A stretch of 24,770 nucleotides of DNA from Lachnospiraceae bacterium UBA4348 (GTDB taxonomy: Bacteria > Bacillota > Clostridia > Lachnospirales > Lachnospiraceae): positions 1-24,770 of the forward strand of contig DGTA01000152.1 in assembly GCA_002394165.1 (NCBI GenBank), in the 5' to 3' direction. The position numbers and the translations under genes were made by a program. Below the pieces are notes generated by a model, which saw nothing but the letters and a program-made list of their open reading frames with translations, was not told where the DNA came from and made no database searches. Positions 15,844 to 23,150 of this stretch are shown here, piece after piece (the first letter of the stretch is position 1; the number at the start of each line of letters is the position of its first letter).

Positions 15844-16869
15844 TTACTCACGGTCATCCGTGGGATCTGTCTCGATCACTTTTCTTATCTTATCGCTGAT
15901 ATCTGCTTTTACAAAATCCATGCACTGGAACATGGCATTTTTGACTTCACGGTCTTTGGCGCTTCCGTGCATTTTAACCACCAGGGCGTTGAGCCCGAGC
16001 ATCGGCGCCCCGCCGTAGGCTGTCGCGTCATAGGTCGAGAGGACTCCCTTAAGAGCCGGCTTGACCAGAAGCGCTCCGATCTTGCTGCGGAGGGAAGACA
16101 TCATTCCTTCCTTCACCGCCCCTAAAAGCGCTGTGGCGACGCCCTCATACATCTTTAATACGATATTTCCGGCAAACCCGTCTGCCACGAGGACATCCGT
16201 TCCGCCCTCAGGCACATCTCTGGCTTCCACGCTTCCCGTAAAGTTCAGCGTCTTATCCTCCCGAAGGAGCGGAAATGTCTCCTTGACAAGTGCATTGCCC
16301 TTCTCTTCCTCCGCCCCGATATTGATCAGGCCGACACTCGGATTCTTGATGCCGATCACATCCCTCATGTAGATGGCACCGATCCTGGCAAACTGATGGA
16401 GATGTTCGCTCCTCACATCCACATTGGCTCCCGAATCGAGCAGAAGGGAAACTCCCTTCCTGGTAGGCATAAGGGCCGCGAAAGGAGGCCTGCGTATGCC
16501 GCGTATCCTTCCGATGATCGACTGGCCGCCGACAAGGATGGCTCCGGAGCTGCCGGCGGAAACAAAAGCATCCGCCTGTTTATCCCTTACCAGCTTCATT
16601 GCCACAACGATCGAGGAATCCTTTTTCTTCCGAATCGCGTTGACGGGAGGCTCCGACATCTCGATCACTTCACGGGCATCCTGGATGGAAAGCCTGTCCT
16701 TCGGATAGCTGTATCCTTTAAGAGCGGCCTCGATCTCTTCCTTCCTGCCCGTGAGGATCACAGCAAGGTCCTCACGTTCTCTTAAAGCATCGGTAACGCC
16801 CTTTACAATGATGCCGGGCGCATTGTCCCCGCCCATGGCATCGACCGCCACTTTGATCTGTTGGCTCAT
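15844..16869 (-). CDS. plsX: Phosphate acyltransferase PlsX
   Basis: A 341-residue PlsX, which converts acyl-ACP to acyl-phosphate for phosphatidic acid synthesis at the membrane surface. VAVDAMGGDNAPG at residues 8-19 is the diagnostic N-terminus. Downstream segments IEMSEPPVNAIRKKKDSS, AFVSAGSSGAILVGG, LLDSGANVD and AYGGAPMLGLN are conserved in the family. Length is normal. A GGAGG site lies seven bases before the ATG. It is preceded by a hairpin separating it from rpmF and followed at once by acpP, so acyl carrier and its user are co-expressed. Confidence 0.97.
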   Translation of the reverse strand: MSQQIKVAVDAMGGDNAPGIIVKGVTDALREREDLAVILTGRKEEIEAALKGYSYPKDRLSIQDAREVIEMSEPPVNAIRKKKDSSIVVAMKLVRDKQADAFVSAGSSGAILVGGQSIIGRIRGIRRPPFAALMPTRKGVSLLLDSGANVDVRSEHLHQFARIGAIYMRDVIGIKNPSVGLINIGAEEEKGNALVKETFPLLREDKTLNFTGSVEARDVPEGGTDVLVADGFAGNIVLKMYEGVATALLGAVKEGMMSSLRSKIGALLVKPALKGVLSTYDATAYGGAPMLGLNALVVKMHGSAKDREVKNAMFQCMDFVKADISDKIRKVIETDPTDDRE

Positions 16870-16930
16870 TTGACGACCTCCGTATCAGCCAGCCGGCAGC
16901 TGCCGCGCCAGTGTGACTATAACGAACACA

Positions 16931-16960
16931 AGGCTGCATCTCCCAAAGGAAATGCAGCCT
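16931..16960 (-). terminator. Perfect 9-bp hairpin between rpmF and plsX
   Basis: AGGCTGCAT (16931-16939) and ATGCAGCCT (16952-16960) form a perfect stem with a 12-base loop, 41 bases after the rpmF stop. On the minus strand the tail is TTGTGTTCGTT, too broken for a strong terminator. It could attenuate transcription or stabilise the upstream yceD-rpmF message. A 12-base palindrome lies at 16894-16905 in the same 132-base gap, and TATAGT near 16915-16920 is a weak -10 without a good -35. Confidence 0.5.
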
Positions 16961-17001
16961 GGTCTACTTTCTGATCTGATCAGCCTGCCATCAGTCCCGG
17001 A

Positions 17002-17187
17002 TTACTCCGCGTCCATGGCAATGATCTCTTTTTTATTGTAGGTCCCGCATTCCTTGCAGACTCTGTGGGGCATCATAAGCGCGCCGCATTTGCTGCATTT
17101 GACCAGATTCGGGGCACTCATCTTCCAGTTGGCTCTGCGGCTGTCTCTGCGAGCCTTGGAATGTTTGTTTTTCGGACAGATCGACAT
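17002..17187 (-). CDS. rpmF: 50S ribosomal protein L32
   Basis: A 61-residue L32 of the zinc-binding type. The N-terminus MSICPKNKHSKARRDSRRANWK is typical, and CSKCG and CKECG (about residues 33-52) give the four zinc cysteines. The start was placed at ATG 17187, which has a perfect AGGAGG site. A longer open frame to 17262 overlaps yceD and has no family similarity. It is four bases downstream of yceD, the near-universal pairing. Presence of all four cysteines indicates the zinc-dependent paralog; no zinc-free copy is seen here. Confidence 0.97.
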   Translation of the reverse strand: MSICPKNKHSKARRDSRRANWKMSAPNLVKCSKCGALMMPHRVCKECGTYNKKEIIAMDAE

Positions 17188-17191
17188 GGTT

Positions 17192-17713
17192 TCACACCTC
17201 CTTATTCGCCAAGTAGATATCACGGATCTTAGCCATAAATGGATTAAAATCTGTTCTATCACAGTTACATGTCTTCTGGTTCAGGTTCTGGCCGCACACA
17301 ATGCACAGCCCTTTGCAGTCTTCCTTGCACAGCACCTGCGCAGGCCAGTTCAGAAGTGCTTCACCATAGACAAGCTTATCCACATCCAGGTTATATCCAT
17401 GCAGGAAAGGACTCTCATCCATTTCGCGGATCCTCTCCTCATCGGAGAGCTTCATATCCGCTTCCAGGTCAAACTCCAGATCCAGCGCCGTGGGCACATC
17501 TTCGAGGCACCTCGCGCACCCGATCAGGACTTCAACACTGACGTTTCCGCGGATACTCAGTTTCCGATCGCCCATATTCCTGATCTCCAGGTGGACCGGA
17601 CTCTTTTTCGAGATCGGAAAGCTGCCGAAGGGCATCTCAAAGGTCCCGCATTCAAGAGGGGCATCCGCTGTCAGTACCTTTCCCTCATTCAGAATGACTT
17701 CTGTCAGGTTCAT
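17192..17713 (-). CDS. yceD: YceD family protein (DUF177)
   Basis: A 173-residue DUF177/YceD protein. In E. coli and plants the family is needed for normal 23S rRNA accumulation, and it is almost always encoded just before rpmF, as here. CARCL (66-70), the cluster CKEDCKGLCIVCG (129-141) and TCNCD (148-152) form two cysteine groups that may bind zinc. The CKGLCxxCG motif is diagnostic of the Gram-positive form. An AAGGAG site precedes the ATG. It is the first gene after a promoter with consensus -35 and -10 boxes and should be strongly expressed. Confidence 0.93.
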   Translation of the reverse strand: MNLTEVILNEGKVLTADAPLECGTFEMPFGSFPISKKSPVHLEIRNMGDRKLSIRGNVSVEVLIGCARCLEDVPTALDLEFDLEADMKLSDEERIREMDESPFLHGYNLDVDKLVYGEALLNWPAQVLCKEDCKGLCIVCGQNLNQKTCNCDRTDFNPFMAKIRDIYLANKEV

Positions 17714-17745
17714 GGATACAGACTCCTTTTAATACATACTCGACA

Positions 17746-17774
17746 ATTATAAACACTGCCTGTTTTATTGTCAA
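17746..17774 (-). promoter_or_regulatory. Consensus sigma-A promoter for yceD-rpmF
   Basis: On the minus strand TTGACA (17774-17769), exactly 17 bases, then TATAAT (17751-17746): both hexamers match the sigma-A consensus fully. The predicted start near 17739 gives a leader of about 26 bases before the yceD ATG. No terminator is seen between the ackA stop and this promoter. Confidence 0.93.
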
Positions 17775-17798
17775 GCGGATATTTCGCATAAAACTGCG

Positions 17799-19019
17799 TC
17801 AGATCTCTTCTTTTGCGCCGCCGGCTTTCTCCACCAGTTCCACGGTCTCACGGCAGATCGCCAGTTCCTCATTGGTGGGGACGATCGCTGCGATCACTTT
17901 GGAGTCCTTTGTGGAGATGATGCATCTTTCGCCTCTCTTTTTGTTCTGCTCCGGATCGATGGCCAGTCCCAGGAAGCCGAGGTAGCTGATGACCTTTTCC
18001 CTGACGATGCCGGCGTTCTCGCCGATGCCGCCCGTGAAGGCGATCGCGTCCACGCCGTTCATGGCTGCCACATAGGAGCCGATGTATTTGGCCACGCGGT
18101 AGCTGAATGCGTCGATAGCGAGCTCAGCTGCCTTGTTTCCTCCGTCCATCGCTTCCTCAAGGTCACGGAAATCGCTGGAGAGATTATCGGAAAGCGCATA
18201 CACGCCCGATTCCTTATTCAGGATACGGAGCATATCGGACACGGAGAGGTTCTCATGGTTGCACAGGTACTCGAGCACAGCCGGATCGAGATCGCCGGAA
18301 CGGGTTCCCATGATCAGGCCCTCAAGTGGGGTAAGCCCCATGGAAGTATCCACGCACTCGCCGCCCTTTACGGCGCTGATGGAAGCTCCGTTGCCCAGAT
18401 GAGCCACGATGACTTTGGAGGTCTCTTTATTGAGGCCGAGATATTTGATGGTCTCCTTGGAGACAAAGCTGTGGCTGGTCCCGTGGAAGCCGTATTTGCG
18501 GATGGCATATTTGTCATAGAACTTGGTCGGGATGGCATAGCGGTATGCCTTGGCCGGCATCGTCTGATGGAAAGCGGTATCGAAGACAGCCACGTTGGCC
18601 TTGCCGGGCATCAGCTTCATGCACGCGCGGATACCCATCAGGTTGGCCGGATTGTGGAGCGGTCCCAGATCGCAGCACTCGTCGATGACTGAGATCACAT
18701 AATCATCAATGATCCTGGAGGCTGTCAGCTTGGCGCCTCCGTGCAGGACACGATGGCCGATCGCTTCCACTTCATCGAGGCTCTTTAAGACACCGGTCTT
18801 CGGATTGACGAGCGCATCAAGCACCATGCTGATCGCTTCGGTGTGGGTGGGCATCGGTGCCTCGGTGATCTCCTTCTCACCGCCGGCGGGCTGATACACC
18901 AGGCGTCCGTCGATGCCGATGCGTTCGCACAGACCCTTTGCGGCCACTTCTTCCGTTTCGGAATTGATCAGCTGAAATTTAAGGGAAGAACTTCCGCAGT
19001 TGATAACCAGTACATTCAT
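17799..19019 (-). CDS. ackA: Acetate kinase
   Basis: A 406-residue acetate kinase, which makes ATP and acetate from acetyl phosphate in fermentation. MNVLVINCGSSSLKFQLI at the N-terminus, HRVLHGGAK, YGFHGTSHSFVS, HLGNGASISAVKGG and TGGIGENAG are all family signatures of the sugar-kinase/actin fold. Length is normal. An AAGGAGG site precedes the ATG. It lies 30 bases after pta, forming the substrate-level phosphorylation pair. No intrinsic terminator is visible in the 85-base gap after it, so some transcripts may continue into yceD-rpmF. Confidence 0.98.
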   Translation of the reverse strand: MNVLVINCGSSSLKFQLINSETEEVAAKGLCERIGIDGRLVYQPAGGEKEITEAPMPTHTEAISMVLDALVNPKTGVLKSLDEVEAIGHRVLHGGAKLTASRIIDDYVISVIDECCDLGPLHNPANLMGIRACMKLMPGKANVAVFDTAFHQTMPAKAYRYAIPTKFYDKYAIRKYGFHGTSHSFVSKETIKYLGLNKETSKVIVAHLGNGASISAVKGGECVDTSMGLTPLEGLIMGTRSGDLDPAVLEYLCNHENLSVSDMLRILNKESGVYALSDNLSSDFRDLEEAMDGGNKAAELAIDAFSYRVAKYIGSYVAAMNGVDAIAFTGGIGENAGIVREKVISYLGFLGLAIDPEQNKKRGERCIISTKDSKVIAAIVPTNEELAICRETVELVEKAGGAKEEI

Positions 19020-19049
19020 TTCTTATTTTCCTCCTTTATGATCCACTCT

Positions 19050-20048
19050 TCAGCCCTGCTGCTGTGCCTGTACGGCGGTCATAGCCACGACGCCGACGAT
19101 ATCATCGGCATAGCAGCCTCTGGACAGGTCATTGACCGGCATGGCCAGTCCCTGAAGAACGGGACCGTAAGCGTTAGCCTTTGCAAGGCGCTGGACCAGC
19201 TTGTATCCGATATTTCCCGCTTCAAGGCTGGGGAACACCAGGGTATTGGCATGGCCGGCCACCGGGCTGCCCGGAGCCTTAAGCTCACCGACAGAAGCGA
19301 CCAGCGCCGCATCCAGCTGCAGTTCACCGTCAACACAGATGTCGGGACGGGTCTCCTGAACGATCTTCACAGCCTCGGAAACCTTCGTGACATCGTCATG
19401 TTTGGCGGAACCCTTGGTGGAATAAGAAAGCATGGCAACCTTCGGCTCAGCTCCGACAAAGCTCTTGAAGGATTCAGCGGAGAGAACGGCGATCTCGGCC
19501 AGCTTCGGCGAATCGAAATCGGTGTTCACTGCACAGTCAGCGAAAACGAACAGGCCGTTCTCACCCATGTCACAGTCGGGAACCTCCATCAGGAAGAAGC
19601 CGGAAACGCTGCTGATGCCGGGTTTTGTCTTCAGGAGCTGAAGCGCGGGGCGGATGGTGTTGCCCGTGGAATGGCAGGCGCCGGAAACGACACCGTCAGC
19701 ATCGCCGCATTTGCACATCAGGCAGGCATAGTACATATAGTCTTTTTCCATCTGCTCCTTCGCGATCTCGGGGGTGACACCCTTCTTCGCGCGAAGCTCA
19801 ACAAATTTGTCGATGTACTTCTGTTTGTTCGGGTCCGTCATCGGATCGATGATCACAGCGCCCGTCAGGTCGTAACCGGCTCCGTTCGCCTCGATCTCTT
19901 CCTTTGTACCGATGATGGCGATGTTCGCGATTCCTTCCTTCAGGATCTTCTCAGCTGCCTCGAAAGTCCTCTTGTCCATAGACTCCGGAAGCACGATCAT
20001 CTTTTTGTCTGCCTTTGCCTTTGCCTTGAGTTCATCAATGAATCCCAT
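19050..20048 (-). CDS. pta: Phosphate acetyltransferase
   Basis: A 332-residue phosphotransacetylase that converts acetyl-CoA and phosphate to acetyl phosphate. KKMIVLPESMDKRTFEAAEKI, the mid-protein SGACHSTGNTIRPALQ, FVFADCAVN and the late LVFPSLEAGNIGYKLVQR are characteristic. It is the short form without the N-terminal regulatory domain of the enterobacterial enzyme. The start was set at ATG 20048, with AAAGGAG seven bases upstream. A longer frame to 20153 would run through the promoter. It is first in the pta-ackA unit and transcribed divergently from tmcAL. Confidence 0.97.
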   Translation of the reverse strand: MGFIDELKAKAKADKKMIVLPESMDKRTFEAAEKILKEGIANIAIIGTKEEIEANGAGYDLTGAVIIDPMTDPNKQKYIDKFVELRAKKGVTPEIAKEQMEKDYMYYACLMCKCGDADGVVSGACHSTGNTIRPALQLLKTKPGISSVSGFFLMEVPDCDMGENGLFVFADCAVNTDFDSPKLAEIAVLSAESFKSFVGAEPKVAMLSYSTKGSAKHDDVTKVSEAVKIVQETRPDICVDGELQLDAALVASVGELKAPGSPVAGHANTLVFPSLEAGNIGYKLVQRLAKANAYGPVLQGLAMPVNDLSRGCYADDIVGVVAMTAVQAQQQG

Positions 20049-20124
20049 AGTTTTGCTCCTTTCCGCCAAGCATGATTTTCGTTCAATGAATAGCTGCCTT
20101 CCGGCAGCGGCACAAACTGTATAC

Positions 20125-20153
20125 ATTATAAACCATTTCCAAATCCCATACAA
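20125..20153 (-). promoter_or_regulatory. Sigma-A promoter for pta-ackA
   Basis: On the minus strand TTGTAT (20153-20148), a 17-base spacer and a perfect TATAAT (20130-20125). The predicted start is near 20118, giving a leader of about 70 bases. It overlaps the divergent tmcAL promoter. Confidence 0.8.
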
Positions 20154-20164
20154 GGTGTTATCAT
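20136..20164 (+). promoter_or_regulatory. Probable promoter for tmcAL, overlapping the pta promoter
   Basis: TTTCCA (20136-20141), 17 bases, then TATCAT (20159-20164) with an extended -10 TG (TGTTATCAT). Predicted start near 20171. Its -35 box lies within the pta spacer, so polymerase cannot occupy both promoters at once. Confidence 0.5.
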
Positions 20165-20198
20165 TTTTCTGACAGGGTACGGTTCTGTGTCAGAAAAA
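20164..20198. repeat. Perfect 11-bp inverted repeat in the pta/tmcAL control region
   Basis: TTTTTCTGACA (20164-20174) and TGTCAGAAAAA (20188-20198) are exact inverted copies separated by 13 bases. The left arm overlaps the -10/start region of tmcAL and the right arm shares two bases with its AAGGAG ribosome binding site. Relative to pta it spans about -46 to -80. No T or A tract follows in the terminator position. A regulator binding site is the simplest reading. Confidence 0.7.
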
Positions 20199-20209
20199 GG
20201 AGAATTAAT

Positions 20210-21466
20210 ATGAAATGCGCCGCAGTCATCGCCGAATACAATCCATTTCATAACGGCCATGCCAGCCAGATCCGGAAAACGAAAGAAACGGGAGGGGCGG
20301 ATTATGTAGTCGCCCTGATGAGTCCCGATTTTGTGCAGCGGGGAATGCCGGCCTTCGCGGATAAATACACCAGGACCGGTATGGCGCTCGAGGGCGGCGC
20401 TGACCTGGTGCTCGAGATGCCGGTGCGCACTGCCGTCTCAAGTGCGGGTGATTTTGCCGCCGGCTCCGTGAAGCTCCTGAATGCCCTCGGATGCATCGAC
20501 CTGCTCTCCTTCGGCTCGGAGTGCGGGAACCTGGAAGTCCTGGAACAGATCGCCGGAATGCTCTGCGCGGAGACCCCCTCCTACCGGAAGATCCTGACCT
20601 CCGCCTTAAAGGAGGGCGCCACCTATGCGGCAGCCAGGCAGCGAGCTATCGCAGCGGAGCTTACCGCCGCTTCCGCCAAAAAAGGCCTGCCGGCGCCAAA
20701 AGACCTGCCGGCCCTGATCGGATCTCCCAACAACATCCTGGCGCTGGAATATCTGTGCGCCTTGCGCCGTACGGGATCATCCATCGCGCCTTTCACGATG
20801 CGCCGGTCCGGAGAAAGCTATCACAGCCTTGACGGGGATTTTTCGGAAGGGTACCCTTCCGCGGAGGGAATCCGCCGAAGGTACGAGCGGGAAGGCCTCT
20901 CCTCCATCGCTCCGGGCATTCCACCCGCATCGTTTGAAGTGCTCCGCAAAGATCTGGAGTTTTACGGGACCTGGGACCGGGCCCGATATGATATCCTGCT
21001 CCACTATGCACTGCTTGGGACCGATCCGGGGCGGATCATGGACGCTTCCCCGGAGATCGCATCCCGGATCCTGTTCCTTCGGGATTTCTACAGGGATGCC
21101 GAAAGTTTTGCCGGTGCCGTAAAGACCAGACAGTATACCCAGACCAGGATCCAGCGCGTCCTCCTTCATATATTCCTTGGTCTTGAAAAGGAAGCTCCCT
21201 GCGATGCGGCCTCCTATGTGAGGATCCTCGGATTCAGAAGTTCAGCCGCCCCCCTGCTTAAAGCACTCAAGGCCAACGCCTCCGTACCGGTCATCACCAA
21301 GAGTGCGAACGCCTCCAGGCTGCTCCCGGCCGGAGCCCTTGCCGGTTTCGAAGAGGATATTCGCTGCAGCGGCCTTTACCGGCTTCTTACGCCAAAAAAC
21401 AAAAGGGAGAACGAATATACCCGTTCTCCCATCATCCTGGATGATCTCACATCCCTCAGTTTTTAA
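20210..21466 (+). CDS. tmcAL: tRNA(Met) cytidine acetate ligase TmcAL (YlbM family)
   Basis: A 418-residue TmcAL/YlbM-family nucleotidyltransferase. In Bacillus subtilis TmcAL acetylates the wobble cytidine of elongator tRNA-Met using acetate and ATP through acetyl-adenylate. The adenylate-forming motif NPFHNGH is at residues 11-17, preceded by AAVIAEY. MSPDFVQRGMPAFADKYTRT, GADLVLEMPVRTAVSSAGDFA and LSFGSECG are family hallmarks. An AAGGAG site lies seven bases before the ATG. It is the only complete plus-strand gene, divergent from pta-ackA, which sets the acetate supply. Its last 11 bases overlap the end of the convergent DUF711 gene, and its C-terminal codons contain that gene's terminator. 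Confidence 0.94.
   Translation: MKCAAVIAEYNPFHNGHASQIRKTKETGGADYVVALMSPDFVQRGMPAFADKYTRTGMALEGGADLVLEMPVRTAVSSAGDFAAGSVKLLNALGCIDLLSFGSECGNLEVLEQIAGMLCAETPSYRKILTSALKEGATYAAARQRAIAAELTAASAKKGLPAPKDLPALIGSPNNILALEYLCALRRTGSSIAPFTMRRSGESYHSLDGDFSEGYPSAEGIRRRYEREGLSSIAPGIPPASFEVLRKDLEFYGTWDRARYDILLHYALLGTDPGRIMDASPEIASRILFLRDFYRDAESFAGAVKTRQYTQTRIQRVLLHIFLGLEKEAPCDAASYVRILGFRSSAAPLLKALKANASVPVITKSANASRLLPAGALAGFEEDIRCSGLYRLLTPKNKRENEYTRSPIILDDLTSLSF
21394..21430 (-). terminator. Intrinsic terminator for the DUF711 operon, inside the tmcAL coding region
   Basis: On the minus strand GGGAGAACG (21430-21422) pairs perfectly with CGTTCTCCC (21413-21405) around an 8-base loop and is followed by TTTTGTTTTTT (21404-21394). 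It begins 25 bases after the DUF711 stop. The same bases encode PKNKRENEYTRSP of TmcAL on the other strand. Confidence 0.9.
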
Positions 21467-22820
21467 AGCTGTGGATCGGTGCGGGGATCCTGCCTTTCCT
21501 CTCGATCAGCCTCTCGCAGGAAAACCCGTTGACCGGCATGACGGGCGCCGATCCGAGCAGCCCGCCGAATTCGATGAAATCCCCGACTTTTTTTCCGGCT
21601 GCCGGGATCAGGCGGACCGCCGTCGTCTTGGCATTGACCATGCCGATGGCCAGCTCGTCGGCGATGATCCCCGAGATCGTTGAAGCGTTGGTATCTCCCG
21701 GAACGGCGATCATATCAAGCCCCACGGAGCAGACACAGGTCATCGCCTCCAGCTTTTCGAGAGTCAGTGCTCCGGCATTCACGGCTCGGATCATGCCCTG
21801 GTCCTCGCTGACCGGTATAAAGGCCCCGCTCAGTCCGCCCACATAGGAGGACGCCATTACGCCGCCTTTCTTGACCTGGTCGTTGAGCAGCGCCAGCGCC
21901 GCTGTCGTGCCCGGCGCCCCGGGATATTCAAGTCCGATCTCGCACAGGATGTCAGCGACCGAATCGCCCACAGCAGGCGTCGGAGCAAGCGAGAGGTCGA
22001 TGATCCCAAAGGGGATGTCCAGCCTGCGCGAGGCCTCCCTGGCCACCAGCTGCCCCACCCTTGTCACTTTAAAGGCGGTCTTTTTGATCGTCTCGCAAAG
22101 GGTCTCAAAATCAGCTCCCCGCACCTGCTCAAGCGCCGTCTTGACTACGCCCGGCCCTGAGACGCCAACGTTGATCATCTTATCCGGACAGGTCACGCCG
22201 TGAAAAGCGCCCGCCATAAACGGATTGTCATCCGGCGCGTTGCAGAACACGACCAGCTTGGCGCAGCCGATGGAGGAGTCGCCGGCGGTCTTTTCAGCGG
22301 TTTCACGGATCACCTCACCCAGCAGGCGGACGGCGTCCATATCGATCCCCGCTTTCGTGGATCCGGCATCGACACTGCTGCAGACCCTCTGGGTCGAACA
22401 CAGCGCCTCCGGGATAGACCTGATCAGCAGCTCGTCCGCGTCCGTCATGCCCTTCGATACCAGCGCCGAGTAGCCGCCGATAAAATTGACGCCGACCTCG
22501 CAGGCGGCCCTGTCCAGAGTCTTTGCGATGCCTACAAAATCCGACGTGGTCCTGCAGGCGCTGCCGCCCACCAGCGCGACCGGTGTCACGGAGATCCTCT
22601 TGTTGACGATGGGGATCCCGTAATCCCGCTCGATCTCTTTTCCGACACTGACAAGGTCCTTTGCCGACTCTGTGATCTTGCGGTAAATGTTCTCTTTCAG
22701 GCGGCCAAGGTCCGAATCGATGCAGTCCAGGAGGCTGATGCCGAGCGTGATCGTTCTCACGTCCAGGTTCTGGCTGGCGATCATCCGGATCGTTTCCGTC
22801 ACTTCTGTCATACTGATCAT
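21456..22820 (-). CDS. DUF711 / UPF0210 ("PFL family") protein of unknown function
   Basis: A 454-residue protein of the UPF0210/DUF711 family. Databases often call it PFL-like because of a fold relation to pyruvate formate-lyase, but no activity is established that I know of. Family segments seen are VALVGGSACRTTSDFVGIA, VVFCNAPDDNPFMAGAFHGV, MINVGVSGPGVVKTALE, IDLSLAPTPAVGDSVADILC and PGTTAALALLNDQVKKGG. It has no signal peptide or membrane span and is probably cytoplasmic. It is 30 bases downstream of a small ACT-domain gene. The same pairing is known in streptococci (UPF0237 next to UPF0210), which suggests an amino-acid-responsive two-gene unit. The stop overlaps the convergent tmcAL end by 11 bases. 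Confidence 0.92.
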   Translation of the reverse strand: MISMTEVTETIRMIASQNLDVRTITLGISLLDCIDSDLGRLKENIYRKITESAKDLVSVGKEIERDYGIPIVNKRISVTPVALVGGSACRTTSDFVGIAKTLDRAACEVGVNFIGGYSALVSKGMTDADELLIRSIPEALCSTQRVCSSVDAGSTKAGIDMDAVRLLGEVIRETAEKTAGDSSIGCAKLVVFCNAPDDNPFMAGAFHGVTCPDKMINVGVSGPGVVKTALEQVRGADFETLCETIKKTAFKVTRVGQLVAREASRRLDIPFGIIDLSLAPTPAVGDSVADILCEIGLEYPGAPGTTAALALLNDQVKKGGVMASSYVGGLSGAFIPVSEDQGMIRAVNAGALTLEKLEAMTCVCSVGLDMIAVPGDTNASTISGIIADELAIGMVNAKTTAVRLIPAAGKKVGDFIEFGGLLGSAPVMPVNGFSCERLIERKGRIPAPIHSFKN

Positions 22821-22850
22821 TTTACTTCATCCTGCCCTTTCCCTGTTTTC

Positions 22851-23123
22851 TCAGATCCTGTGCATGGCACTGAAGATATCCTCCTGCATGCAGCGGATAC
22901 TCAGGTTCATCTCTGCCCCGATCCTGTCAAGATCATCCGCGATCTTTCCGGTATTCTTCTCGGAGGCGGAGGTATCCGTCACCATCATCATGTTGAAATA
23001 CCCTCCCGTGATCGTCTGGGAAATGTCCAGGATATTGATCCTGTTCTGGGCCAGATATGTGCAGATCCTGGCGATGATGCCGACCGTATCATGCCCGACT
23101 ACCGTGATGATCGTCTTTTCCAT
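22851..23123 (-). CDS. ACT domain protein (UPF0237 family)
   Basis: A 90-residue stand-alone ACT-domain protein of the UPF0237 family. The ACT core is clear: TIITVVGHDTVGIIARICTYL, then NRINILDISQTITGGYFNMMMV, leaving a 25-residue C-terminal tail (AEMNLSIRCMQEDIFSAMHRI). ACT domains usually bind amino acids and control a partner protein. The partner is probably the DUF711 protein encoded next, but this is inferred from context. AAAGGAG lies five bases before the ATG. It follows the metallohydrolase gene by 27 bases in the polA-coaE-yycJ operon. Confidence 0.92.
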   Translation of the reverse strand: MEKTIITVVGHDTVGIIARICTYLAQNRINILDISQTITGGYFNMMMVTDTSASEKNTGKIADDLDRIGAEMNLSIRCMQEDIFSAMHRI

Positions 23124-23150
23124 GTCTTCTCCTTTCGTGCCGCGCTTTTG

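Noticed and set aside
17188..17262. N-terminal extension of L32
   Set aside because: It overlaps yceD, and a perfect AGGAGG site supports the ATG at 17187.
18843..20075. Plus-strand open frame of 410 codons opposite ackA and pta
   Set aside because: Antisense to two unmistakable genes and with no recognisable domain; a compositional shadow.
20164..20198. The pta/tmcAL inverted repeat as an intrinsic terminator
   Set aside because: The T/A runs lie inside the stem, not after it, on both strands, and no gene ends here.
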